Made by a program: the position numbers and the translations under genes | Shown here: piece by piece, positions 32,902 through 41,852 of the stretch | Layout: every line of letters begins with the position of its first letter | How positions within the stretch are numbered: position 1 is the first letter of the stretch | The notes under the pieces: model-generated | Databases searched by the model: none | Told to the model about the DNA's origin: nothing | The model's input: only the letters and a program-made list of their open reading frames with translations | Origin: Pararheinheimera marina | GTDB taxonomy: Bacteria > Pseudomonadota > Gammaproteobacteria > Enterobacterales > Alteromonadaceae | DNA length: 64,000 bases | Reading direction: 5' to 3' | Assembly: GCF_042654345.1 (NCBI RefSeq) | Contig: NZ_JBHSGB010000010.1 | Span: 496,001 to 560,000, forward strand

Positions 32902-34443
32902 TTACTGAACTTTCACCACCAACACAGATTTGGCTGGCAGCTGCAGGGTCAGCCGACCATTGTTACCTTTGGCGCTGAATGGTTTGGGTTCAATGGCATG
33001 CGGTTTCTCAAAGGTATTGTGCGCGTCCATTTGAGCTGCGGTCAGGAGTTGGCCTGAAACACTTGCAATGACAATGCCCGCCAGATTAATTTCCGTGGTT
33101 TCACTTTGGTTTGGGTTCAGGTTCACCAACCCCAGATAAAGCTCGCCGTTTTTAGTCCGGGCAGCCGTTGCACTGACTGCCGGTACCGAAATATCTCCTA
33201 CTTGATACTGAGGTACCCCGGTTAACTTCAATGGGACTGAGGTCGCATCCTGAAAGGGTACGTACATCTTGTAGGCATGGTAAGTTGGCGTCAGCAGCAT
33301 CTTTTCTTTGTCGGTCAGGATCATTGCCTGCAACACATTGACCATCTGGGCAATGTTGGTCATATGGACCCGATCGGCATGCTGGTGAAAGATATGGAAA
33401 TTCAGTGCGGCTACCACCGCATCACGCAGGGAGTTCTGCTGGTACAGAAAACCCGGGTTTTCACCTTTTTCCACGTCATACCAGGTACCCCATTCATCGA
33501 CGTAAAAGCCGACTTTCTTTTCCGGATCCTGTTTGTCCATCACCGCTTTGTTATTGCGGATAAAGCCATCCATTGCCAGAGTGCGTTGCATGGTGCTGGC
33601 CCATTCGGCTTCAGGAAATTGCAAAGCCGCACCTTTTTTCTCCCATTTCCCTGTTGGCAGGGTGTAGTAGTGAAAACTGACCGCATCCATCTTCTGTTTG
33701 ACATGAGTGGTCAAATACGCGGCCCAGGAGGTGTCTTCACTGTGGCTGCCGCTGGCAATCCATTTGGGGGTGTTGTGCGCCGGCGTTTTTAAAAATGTGG
33801 TGTACTGCTTGTACAAGTGGGTATAGAAATCCGGCGTCATGTTGCCACCGCAGCCCCAGGATTCATTGCCTACAGCAAAATAATCCACTTTAAACGGCTG
33901 CTCACGGCCATTTTTACGCCGCAGTTCCGCTAAGGTCGACTTGCCTTCGGCGGTCATGTACTCCAGCCATTCCGCCATTTCCTGTGGCGAGCCGGTGCCG
34001 AGGTTGCCATTGACATAAGCTTCTGCGCCCAGCAGCTCAACCAGCTCGAAAAACTCATGGGTGCCGACGGCGTTGTCTTCTTCCACACCGCCCCAGTTGG
34101 TATTGACCTTCACTGGCCGATTAGCCCGGGGCCCTATGCCATCACGCCAATGGTATTCGTCAGCAAAACAACCGCCAGGCCAGCGGACCAGCGGCACATG
34201 CAAAGCTTTCAGCGCGGACAGCACGTCATTGCGCCAGCCTTTGGTATTGGCGATGGAGGATTCAGCTCCAACCCAAAGTCCTTCGTAAATACCGCGCCCC
34301 AGATGCTCCGCGAACTGGCCGTAGATATTTTTATTGATGAGAGCGCCCTGAGTGCTGGTGTCGAGCTGAATTTGACTGGCGGCGAACGTGGTTGTGCTGA
34401 GGCCTAAACCTAGAAGCACAGCCAGAGGTTTGAGTAGTGGCAT
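32902..34443 (-). CDS. Alpha-L-arabinofuranosidase, GH51, secreted
   Basis: 513 residues with a signal peptide (1-22, ending TTFAA). GH51 signatures: NIYGQFAEHLGRGIYEGLWVG, PLVRWPGGCFADEYHWRDGIG; acid/base E194 in FAVGNESWGCGG and nucleophile E317 in FYVDEWGTW. C-terminal beta-domain (NLAGIVIASVSGQLLTA). Releases arabinofuranose from arabinoxylan or arabinan in the periplasm or outside. It lies on the opposite strand between recJ and prfB, breaking a conserved gene order, with a palindrome on each side, so probably an acquired cassette. The upstream promoter contains an operator-like palindrome. Confidence 0.94.
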   Translation of the reverse strand: MPLLKPLAVLLGLGLSTTTFAASQIQLDTSTQGALINKNIYGQFAEHLGRGIYEGLWVGAESSIANTKGWRNDVLSALKALHVPLVRWPGGCFADEYHWRDGIGPRANRPVKVNTNWGGVEEDNAVGTHEFFELVELLGAEAYVNGNLGTGSPQEMAEWLEYMTAEGKSTLAELRRKNGREQPFKVDYFAVGNESWGCGGNMTPDFYTHLYKQYTTFLKTPAHNTPKWIASGSHSEDTSWAAYLTTHVKQKMDAVSFHYYTLPTGKWEKKGAALQFPEAEWASTMQRTLAMDGFIRNNKAVMDKQDPEKKVGFYVDEWGTWYDVEKGENPGFLYQQNSLRDAVVAALNFHIFHQHADRVHMTNIAQMVNVLQAMILTDKEKMLLTPTYHAYKMYVPFQDATSVPLKLTGVPQYQVGDISVPAVSATAARTKNGELYLGLVNLNPNQSETTEINLAGIVIASVSGQLLTAAQMDAHNTFEKPHAIEPKPFSAKGNNGRLTLQLPAKSVLVVKVQ

Positions 34444-34505
34444 CGTTTTCTCCTGTTGATTTGGCTGGAGTTTTCTTTGTTGTCACAGTCTTCTGCTGCT
34501 TGGTT

Positions 34506-34534
34506 TTTATACATCGTATTGTAATACAAAACAA
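34506..34534 (-). promoter_or_regulatory. Promoter with operator-like palindrome for the arabinofuranosidase gene
   Basis: On the reverse strand: -35 TTGTTT (34534-34529), 17-bp spacer, -10 TATAAA (34511-34506). The spacer holds TTGTATTACAA (34519-34529), a TTGTA/TACAA palindrome of GntR-family operator type, so a bound repressor would cover the -35 to -10 region. Inferred. Confidence 0.5.
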
Positions 34535-34600
34535 CCCGACAAAGAGTCTCCATCAAAAAGCCCAAAAGACATTTAAAAAAACATAAACTCAGCCGCAAAT

Positions 34601-34654
34601 TGGGGTCAGGTCTTGTATTTTGCATCGCAATGCAAAATACAAGACCTGACCCCA
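34601..34654. repeat. REP-like long palindrome, copy 2
   Basis: Inverted repeat with 25-bp arms (34601-34625 and 34630-34654) and a 4-base loop; arms begin TGGGGTCAGGTCTTGTATTT. Differs from copy 1 at one base per arm, compensated on the other arm, and in the loop. Confidence 0.9.
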
Positions 34655-34737
34655 GTGTTTAATTCACACAGATGGCTGCATGGCCAGTGAAAAATTGCTA
34701 CAATCGCGCCCAATTTTTTTCTGAAGCCTGAAGAACC

Positions 34738-35836
34738 ATGTTTGAAGTCAATCCGGTAAACAACGCAATCAAAGACCTGACTGAGCGCACCGCTGTGCTT
34801 AGGGGGTATCTTTGACTTCGACAGCAAAAAGGAAAAGCTGGAAGAAGTCAGTCGTGAATTAGAAGACTCCGCCGTTTGGAACCACCCTGAAAAAGCACAG
34901 GCACTGGGCAAAGAACGCTCGGCGCTGGAGCAGATTGTAGGCACCATTGAAAAGCTGGAACAGGGTCTGGAAGACGTGGCCGGCCTGGTTGAGCTGGCGG
35001 TGGAAGCGGAAGATGAAGACACCTTCATTGAAGCACAACAGGAACTGGCCGATTTACAAAGCCAGCTGGAGCTGCTGGAATTCCGCCGGATGTTCTCTGG
35101 CCAACACGACCCAAGCGATTGTTATCTGGATATTCAGGCCGGTTCTGGTGGTACCGAAGCGCAGGACTGGGCCAGCATGCTGATGCGGATGTATCTGCGT
35201 TGGGGCGAAGCCAAGGGCTTTAACCCGGAGCTGTATGAAGTGACCGACGGTGACGTGGCAGGTATTAAAGGCTGCACCATCAAGTTTACCGGTGAATATG
35301 CCTACGGTTGGCTGCGCACCGAAACTGGTGTGCACCGCTTGGTGCGTAAAAGCCCGTTTGACTCAGGCAACCGCCGTCATACCTCGTTTGCCTCGGTGTT
35401 TGTGTCGCCGGAAATCGACGATGACATCGAAATCGAAATCAACCCGGCTGATTTACGTATTGATACCTACCGTGCGTCTGGTGCCGGTGGTCAGCACGTT
35501 AACCGAACTGATTCTGCGGTGCGGATCACTCACATTCCAACCAATATCGTGGTGCAGTGCCAGAATGACCGTTCACAGCACAAAAACCGCGACAATGCTT
35601 TTAAGCAGTTACGCGCCAAGTTGTACGAGTTTGAGCTGCAAAAGCAGAATGCTGAGAAGCAGGCGTTGGAAGATACCAAATCGGATATCGGCTGGGGCAG
35701 CCAGATTCGCTCCTATGTGCTGGACGATTCGCGCATTAAAGATTTACGTACTGGTGTGGAAACCCGCAATACCCAACAGGTATTGGACGGCGATCTGGAC
35801 CGTTTTATTGAAGCCAGCCTGAAGGCCGGTTTGTAA
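34738..35836 (+). CDS. prfB: Peptide chain release factor 2, with programmed +1 frameshift
   Basis: 365 residues, encoded in two frames: 34738-34812 and 34814-35836. An in-frame TGA (34813-34815) follows CTT, and the upstream AGGGGG (34801-34806) is the internal Shine-Dalgarno sequence of the RF2 autoregulatory site; the order AGGGGG-TAT-CTT-TGA-C equals that of E. coli. RF2 identity is confirmed by the SPF recognition motif (VRKSPFDSGNRRHTSF) and the GGQ loop (GAGGQHVNRTDS). Low RF2 lets ribosomes slip +1 at CTT and make more. Followed 27 bp later by lysS. Confidence 0.97.
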
Positions 35837-35863
35837 TTTGAGCTTAACAGTCAGGAACTGAAA

Positions 35864-37381
35864 ATGTCTGAACAAAATAATCCAATTGAAGAACATCAAG
35901 ACGTTAACAAACTGATGGCTGAGCGAAAACACAAGCTGGCGGCCCTGCGTGAGCAGGGCAACCCGTTTCCGAATGATTTTCGCCGTGAACACGTCAGTGA
36001 TGAAGTGATCGCCAAGTACGAGCACTTAAGCAAAGAAGAGCTGGAAGAACAAAAAATCCGCGTGGTGGTGGCTGGCCGTATGATGCTGCGCCGCATTATG
36101 GGTAAAGCCAGCTTCACGACGATTCAGGATGTGGGCGGCAAAATCCAGTTGTATGTGGCGCGCGATAGCCTGCAGGGTGATGTGTACAACGAAGGCTTTA
36201 AAAAGTGGGACTTAGGTGACATCGTTGGCGCCAGCGGCACCCTGTTTAAAACTCAGACTGGCGAGCTGACTGTGTGGGTGGATGACATCCGTCTGCTGAC
36301 CAAAGCACTGCGCCCGTTGCCGGATAAATTCCACGGCCTGACCGACCATGAAGCCCGTTACCGTCAGCGTTACCTGGACCTGATTGTGAACGAGCAGTCT
36401 CGTCGTACCTTCCTTATTCGTTCAAAAACTGTGGCCTATATCCGCCAGTTTTTTAACAGCAAAGGCTTTCTGGAAGTGGAAACCCCAATGCTGCAGGTGA
36501 TCCCAGGCGGTGCTTCGGCTCGTCCTTTCGTCACGCACCACAATGCGCTGGATATGGCGATGTACTTGCGTATCGCGCCAGAGCTGTATCTAAAACGTCT
36601 GGTGGTTGGTGGCTTTGAAAAAGTGTTCGAGTTGAACCGTAACTTCCGAAACGAAGGCGTGTCGACCCGCCACAACCCTGAATTCACCATGCTGGAATTC
36701 TACTGGGCTTATGCCGATTACCGTGACCTGATGGACTTAACTGAAGAGTTATTCCGTGGTCTGGCGCAGTCGGTGCTTGGCAGTACCGAAGTGCCTTATC
36801 AGGGCAAAACCTTTGATTTCGGTAAGCCATTTGCCCGGATGTCGGTGACAGAATCCATTCTGCACTACAACCCGGACGTTAAACTGGAGCAGCTCACCAC
36901 GCGTGAAGCGGTGGCGGAACTGGCGAAATCGCTCGGTATTCAGGTGAAAGACAACTATGGTCATGGCCGTATTCTGATGGAAGTCTTTGATGAGTTGGTG
37001 GAAACCAAGCTGCAGCAACCGACTTTTATCACTGAATACCCGGCAGAAATTTCGCCTTTGGCGCGTCGGAATGACGACAACCCGGAAATTACTGACCGCT
37101 TTGAGTTCTTTATCGGTGGCCGTGAGCTGGGCAACGGTTTCAGTGAGTTGAACGATGCTGAAGATCAGGCCGAGCGTTTCCGTGAGCAGGTGGCACAGAA
37201 AGAAGCGGGTGATGATGAAGCCATGTTCTACGATGACGACTTTGTAACGGCGCTGGAACACGGTTTACCGCCAACGGCAGGTCAGGGTATTGGTATCGAC
37301 CGTCTGGTGATGTTACTGGCCGACGCGCCAAGTATCCGTGACGTGATCCTGTTCCCGCATATGCGTCACAGCGACAAATAA
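35864..37381 (+). CDS. lysS: Lysyl-tRNA synthetase, class II
   Basis: 505 residues. N-terminal OB fold (about 60-165, VVVAGRMMLRRIMGKASFTT) and class II core: motif 1 around FLEVETPMLQVIPGG, motif 2 FRNEGVSTRHNPEFTMLEFYWA, motif 3 GIGIDRLVMLLAD. Full length. Probably cotranscribed with prfB; terminator follows. Confidence 0.97.
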   Translation: MSEQNNPIEEHQDVNKLMAERKHKLAALREQGNPFPNDFRREHVSDEVIAKYEHLSKEELEEQKIRVVVAGRMMLRRIMGKASFTTIQDVGGKIQLYVARDSLQGDVYNEGFKKWDLGDIVGASGTLFKTQTGELTVWVDDIRLLTKALRPLPDKFHGLTDHEARYRQRYLDLIVNEQSRRTFLIRSKTVAYIRQFFNSKGFLEVETPMLQVIPGGASARPFVTHHNALDMAMYLRIAPELYLKRLVVGGFEKVFELNRNFRNEGVSTRHNPEFTMLEFYWAYADYRDLMDLTEELFRGLAQSVLGSTEVPYQGKTFDFGKPFARMSVTESILHYNPDVKLEQLTTREAVAELAKSLGIQVKDNYGHGRILMEVFDELVETKLQQPTFITEYPAEISPLARRNDDNPEITDRFEFFIGGRELGNGFSELNDAEDQAERFREQVAQKEAGDDEAMFYDDDFVTALEHGLPPTAGQGIGIDRLVMLLADAPSIRDVILFPHMRHSDK

Positions 37382-37404
37382 GGCGCGACTTTTACCCTCA
37401 GTGT

Positions 37405-37434
37405 AAAAAAAGGCGGCTCTGGCCGCCTTTTTTA
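37405..37434. terminator. Bidirectional terminator after lysS
   Basis: Stem AAAGGCGGC/GCCGCCTTT, TCTG loop, A- and T-tracts on the two sides; serves lysS and the convergent regulator gene. Confidence 0.88.
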
Positions 37435-37439
37435 TTGGT

Positions 37440-39824
37440 TTAATTCAGCCGGCTTTTGCAGGGCTGCGGTCGACCAAAGAAATAGCCCTGGCCTTTATGG
37501 CAGCCCAATTCCCTCAGTAACTCGGCTTGTTCGGGCAGTTCGATTCCTTCGGCTACAGTAGTCAGGCCCAGCGCGTTGGCCAGGCGGATCACTGCTCGCA
37601 CAATTTCATTGCTGGTGCTGTCACTGAGCAAGGCGGTGACAAAAGATCGGTCGATTTTCAGGCAGTCAATTGGCAAATCTTTCAGTCGGCTTAACGATGA
37701 ATACCCGGTACCAAAATCATCCACCGCAACATAAGCGCCAAAGGTGCGAAGTTTCTGCAAGCTGTTTAAAATATCTGCCGACTGACTGAGTGCCGTTTCG
37801 GTGATTTCAAACAGCAAGGAGTCAAAGGATACCTGGTAGAGCTGACAAAGCTGGTAAATGGATTCACACAGCTGCGGGTCTTCCAGCTGACGCACCGATA
37901 AATTAATCGACAACCAGCGACAGCCCGGGTGTTGAGCCATTAGCGAGGCTTGATCCGACAGCACTTGCTGCAGGATCCATTGGCCAAGTTCTCCCATCAA
38001 TGAGCTTTGCTCTGCCACCCGTATAAACTGATCCGGGGCAATGGTGCCTAACTCAGGATGCTGCCAGCGCACTAAGGCTTCAAAGCCAAGCACCTGGCGG
38101 CTTTCCAGTTGGATCACCGGCTGATAGACCATAAAGAGCTGGCCTTGCTGCGACAGCGCCTGTTTCAGGTCTTGTTCTATTTGCATACGCATCGACGTAC
38201 GCTGCGCCAGCACCGGGTTAAAAAAGCAGAAGCGGCTGCGGCCTTTGTCTTTGGCATCAAACATCGCGAGGTCTGCGCATTTCAGCAAATCTTCATAACA
38301 GTCCGCATCTTCTGGGTAGCAGGCGATGCCGATACTGGCGGACACATTGACGATATTGTCTTGCAGTTCAATGTCCTGGGTGATGGTCTGCAACAGCTTT
38401 TCGGCAATATTGATGCAGGTTTCCGGCCCTTTGATATCCGGAAACACCAGCACAAATTCATCGCCACCTACCCGGGTAGCCATGTCGCCTCCCCGGATCA
38501 GGGTATTTAGCCGTGCCGCCACTTGCTGCAGCAGTAAGTCACCCATATGGTGGCCCAAGGTGTCATTGACCAGCTTAAAGCCATCCAAATCCAGGTACAG
38601 TAAACCCAGCATCGAGTGATTCCGCTGCGCCCGCTCAAGTTCTGCCCGCAACACTTTCTCCAGTTTGGCTCTGTTGCCCAAATTGGTCAGATGATCGTGA
38701 AAGGCGAGGGTATGCAGATGTTCTTCGGCCCGGCGCAAGGCTGAAATGTCGGAAAACATCAGCACATAGTGGTTTACTTTGCCTCTGTGCATTGGCGCCC
38801 GCACTTTACAGAAATGCTGCCAGGCCGGGAACAGTTTTCCGTCTTTACGCCGGCACTGAATTTCACCGCTCCAGTGGTTGGCACTGATTTCATCCAGATG
38901 GGTCCAGAGTTCCTGGTCTGCATCCGAGTAGAGAAATTGATCGGGTTGTTTACCGGCGACTTCATGCAGCTGATAGCCAGTGACCAGGCTAAATGCCGGG
39001 TTACAGAGCACAATATTGCATTTGTCATCCAGGATCAGAATGGCTTCGGAGGTGGTACGGAAATAGGTGCTGGCCTGGCGCAGCTGCAATTCTTCTTTTT
39101 GTTTACGGCTGACATCTCTGAGCACGCCTAACATGATCTGCTCATCCGCGTGCATCATGGGTTGGGCGAATATCTCTACAAAGGATGCTGCGTCAGCATC
39201 CTGCGTCTGAAACACCGCATTAAACGCTGAGTTTCGATTGATCAGGCGGGCGAGTCTGCTGCGTTCAAAGGGGGCCACCAGTTGGAGAAAGTCTTCTTTG
39301 CCTCCGCGTTGACTGACTCTGTACTCTGTCCTTAATCCAGTGTCGGCGTGAAGTTCCAGGCTGTCTTTACTGATATTCAGTTCCCAGGGCATCATCCTGG
39401 CAGCGGCCAGAGCCAGTGTCAGCCGTTGTTCAGAGCGCTTAACATTCATCTCAGCCTGATGGCGCAGCATGGCCATCCGAATGGTGGCATCCAGCTCTTT
39501 ACGATCGAATGGTTTTATCAGATAGCCGTGTGGATAAGCTTCTGAAGCTTGTTTCAGTACTTGTTCATCACAAAATGCGGTTAAAAAAATAACCGGAATA
39601 TCCAGCACCTGTTTCAAGTTCACCGCGGCTTCGGTGCCGCGCATCTTGTCGGCCAGTTTAATGTCCATCAGCACTAAATCCGGCTTTGTGTTCAGCGCTG
39701 TTGCCAGCACATCTTCGCCGCGCGCCAGCGTACCAACTACGGTATGACCAAGCTGTTCCAAGGTGTGCTTGATGTCCAGTGACACGACGTATTCATCTTC
39801 CACCACAAGAATGTTGTTATTCAT
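37440..39824 (-). CDS. REC-PAS-GGDEF-EAL bifunctional c-di-GMP regulator
   Basis: 794 residues. Receiver (1-120, acceptor D54 in LVLMDIKLAD), a PAS-like segment (about 130-240), a PAS/PAC module (about 245-365), GGDEF (about 375-530, intact RVGGDEFVLVF with the I-site RGGD five residues before) and EAL (about 550-790, FEALVRWQHPE, DDFGTGYSSLSRLKDLPIDC, LKIDRSFV, EGIE). Both active sites look intact, so it could make or degrade cyclic-di-GMP. Its start overlaps the upstream kinase stop by 4 bp, so that kinase is very likely its phosphodonor. Confidence 0.93.
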   Translation of the reverse strand: MNNNILVVEDEYVVSLDIKHTLEQLGHTVVGTLARGEDVLATALNTKPDLVLMDIKLADKMRGTEAAVNLKQVLDIPVIFLTAFCDEQVLKQASEAYPHGYLIKPFDRKELDATIRMAMLRHQAEMNVKRSEQRLTLALAAARMMPWELNISKDSLELHADTGLRTEYRVSQRGGKEDFLQLVAPFERSRLARLINRNSAFNAVFQTQDADAASFVEIFAQPMMHADEQIMLGVLRDVSRKQKEELQLRQASTYFRTTSEAILILDDKCNIVLCNPAFSLVTGYQLHEVAGKQPDQFLYSDADQELWTHLDEISANHWSGEIQCRRKDGKLFPAWQHFCKVRAPMHRGKVNHYVLMFSDISALRRAEEHLHTLAFHDHLTNLGNRAKLEKVLRAELERAQRNHSMLGLLYLDLDGFKLVNDTLGHHMGDLLLQQVAARLNTLIRGGDMATRVGGDEFVLVFPDIKGPETCINIAEKLLQTITQDIELQDNIVNVSASIGIACYPEDADCYEDLLKCADLAMFDAKDKGRSRFCFFNPVLAQRTSMRMQIEQDLKQALSQQGQLFMVYQPVIQLESRQVLGFEALVRWQHPELGTIAPDQFIRVAEQSSLMGELGQWILQQVLSDQASLMAQHPGCRWLSINLSVRQLEDPQLCESIYQLCQLYQVSFDSLLFEITETALSQSADILNSLQKLRTFGAYVAVDDFGTGYSSLSRLKDLPIDCLKIDRSFVTALLSDSTSNEIVRAVIRLANALGLTTVAEGIELPEQAELLRELGCHKGQGYFFGRPQPCKSRLN

Positions 39825-41692
39825 TCTGAGTTACTCCCAGGATCTGGAACAAACTGAATGCGGTAATGGGTGCCTTCTGACTTGACGAGCTCAAACCGGG
39901 CACCGAGCTGTGCCAAAAAGGCTGGGATTAGCTGCATACCCAAAGAACGCCCTTTGCCGGGCTCAAAATCTTGTTTGATACGGCCATTGTCACCAATCTC
40001 CAGCAGATAGTGTTCCTGCTCTTGCTGTAGTCGGATGTAAATTTGACCGGGTTGGTCCACAGTGAAGGCGTGTTTAATGCTGTTGGTTAGGATTTCGGTC
40101 GCCAGCAAGCCGCAGGGAATGGCCTGACTTAGTGGCAGTTGCAATGAATTGTCTATAGCGCCGGTATCAAAGCTGACAGAATCCATTCCCGCAATGCTTT
40201 GACGGATCAGTTGACAAAGCTGGCAAAGGTAAGCGCCCAACGGGATCAGGCTGAAGTTTTTTTGCTCGTACAACAGCTGGTGAGTGAGGGCCATAGTACG
40301 GATCCGCAGTTGACTGTCGAGCAATAAATCCTTCAGCTCCGGGCTCGCGTTGTTCGAGCGCAGATTCAGCAAGCTGGAGACGATTTGCAGGTTGTTTTTC
40401 ACCCTGTGGTGAATTTCTTTTAGCAGCAATTCCCGCTCATGCAGCAAGGACGTCTTTTCATCGATGATATTTTGCAGATGCTGTTTCGATTGCACGGCAA
40501 GAGTCACGTCGGTCACTGTGGCCAGTACGGCTGCTTTCGGGTCCTGTTCAAGGTAAGTCAGACCAATTTCGACAGGAACCAGCGAACCATCTTTGCGCTG
40601 GGCAAACAGTTCCTGCCGCTGGGCCATAGGTCGACTGGTCGGGTGCTGCATAAAACCAGAACGGTGCTTATGATGATTGGGGCTGGCTTGGGAGGGCACT
40701 AATAAATCCACCGGTTTACCGAGCAACTCTTCCGGTGCGTAGCCAAACATTTGCACGGCACGCTTATTGGCCAGGGTGATTTCCCCTTCAGCATTCACCG
40801 CAATCAGGGCGTCGGCCGCACTGTCAAACACTTTGCGAAAGCGGCTTTCGCTTTCTTGCAGTGCCTGTTCACTGCGTTTTCGGCGGGTAATATCGATGCC
40901 AGAAGGCACTAAAAACTGCACAACCCCAAACTCGTCAAAAACAGGCGCCATCATAAAGTCGATAATAATAACGCCATCCTTCATTTGAACCTGAACGTCA
41001 AACCTGCTGGTATGGCCTTGAGCTGCGCGGCGACAGGCTGCTTCTATCAATTCTGTATCAGCATTGCTGTGGGACCACCAAAAACAGTCCCAAAACTTTT
41101 TTCCTTGCACATCCTCAAGTGAGAGCCCTGCCTGAACCAACGGGGGGGCATTAGCGTCCAGCAGGGTACCGTCCGGCTGTAGTATGCCAACAAAGGCAAA
41201 CATATTGTCCAGCACCTGTTTTAGCCGCTTCAGGTCTTGCTGGCGATGTTGCTGAATTTCCATCTCGCGGGTCTGGTTGCTGGCAATAACGGCTATAGCC
41301 ACCACCTGTTGCTGCTCATCTTTAACCGGCAGGTAGGACCCGAACCAATGATTGGCGGAGGTGCTGGCGCCTGGTGTCAGTTCGAAATTCACCAGCGCGA
41401 TACCACTGTCTCTGACTTTACGAAGCATCGGCAAGATAGTGCCCGCCATCTGAGGCAACACGTCAGCGACATGCTGATGCAGGTGGTCGCTCACCGGACA
41501 ACCGTTAAAGTCGGCCAGGGTTGGGTTGATAAACAGATACTTGAATTCGGTATCCAGAATAGCTAATCCGGACGGAAGATGGTTAGCCAGGGCGGTCAGC
41601 CCAAGATGGGTTAATACGTCAGACTGCTGCACATTAAAGTCCTTCTTAAGTGTCTGGAAAATGTAGACAGCAGTAGTTTGAAAATCAAACAA
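39821..41692 (-). CDS. Multi-PAS sensor histidine kinase, HisKA_2 type
   Basis: 623 residues without transmembrane helices. Three PAS modules (about 25-145, 155-275, 285-405), a short coiled coil, then HisKA_2 with phospho-His in LLKEIHHRVKNNLQIVSSLL and an HATPase_c domain (ATEILTNSIKHAF, EIGDNGRIKQ, KGRSLGMQLIPAFL). This kinase class commonly pairs with stand-alone or enzyme-linked receivers, here the REC-PAS-GGDEF-EAL protein of the same operon. Signal unknown; PAS modules may bind haem, flavin or small molecules. Confidence 0.9.
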   Translation of the reverse strand: MFDFQTTAVYIFQTLKKDFNVQQSDVLTHLGLTALANHLPSGLAILDTEFKYLFINPTLADFNGCPVSDHLHQHVADVLPQMAGTILPMLRKVRDSGIALVNFELTPGASTSANHWFGSYLPVKDEQQQVVAIAVIASNQTREMEIQQHRQQDLKRLKQVLDNMFAFVGILQPDGTLLDANAPPLVQAGLSLEDVQGKKFWDCFWWSHSNADTELIEAACRRAAQGHTSRFDVQVQMKDGVIIIDFMMAPVFDEFGVVQFLVPSGIDITRRKRSEQALQESESRFRKVFDSAADALIAVNAEGEITLANKRAVQMFGYAPEELLGKPVDLLVPSQASPNHHKHRSGFMQHPTSRPMAQRQELFAQRKDGSLVPVEIGLTYLEQDPKAAVLATVTDVTLAVQSKQHLQNIIDEKTSLLHERELLLKEIHHRVKNNLQIVSSLLNLRSNNASPELKDLLLDSQLRIRTMALTHQLLYEQKNFSLIPLGAYLCQLCQLIRQSIAGMDSVSFDTGAIDNSLQLPLSQAIPCGLLATEILTNSIKHAFTVDQPGQIYIRLQQEQEHYLLEIGDNGRIKQDFEPGKGRSLGMQLIPAFLAQLGARFELVKSEGTHYRIQFVPDPGSNSE

Positions 41693-41769
41693 CTATTTTG
41701 GGGTTTTGCTGATAAATCACTGAGCGGCAAGCATATCTTGTGGTGATCTGTTGTTTTATACGGTTTACA

Positions 41770-41798
41770 TTGAGCGAATGCAGTGGCTTTGTTATACT
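41770..41798 (+). promoter_or_regulatory. Predicted sigma70 promoter of pyrG
   Basis: -35 TTGAGC (41770-41775), 17-bp spacer, -10 TATACT (41793-41798), about 55 bp before the start codon. Confidence 0.6.
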
Positions 41799-41852
41799 TT
41801 GCGCCCGTCCTAAGTACGTAATTCTTAATGCCATTGGCGTCTCAGAGGTCTC

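Noticed and set aside
34976..35836. A short prfB starting at 34976
   Set aside because: An artefact of ignoring the programmed frameshift; similarity to RF2 extends back to ATG 34738.
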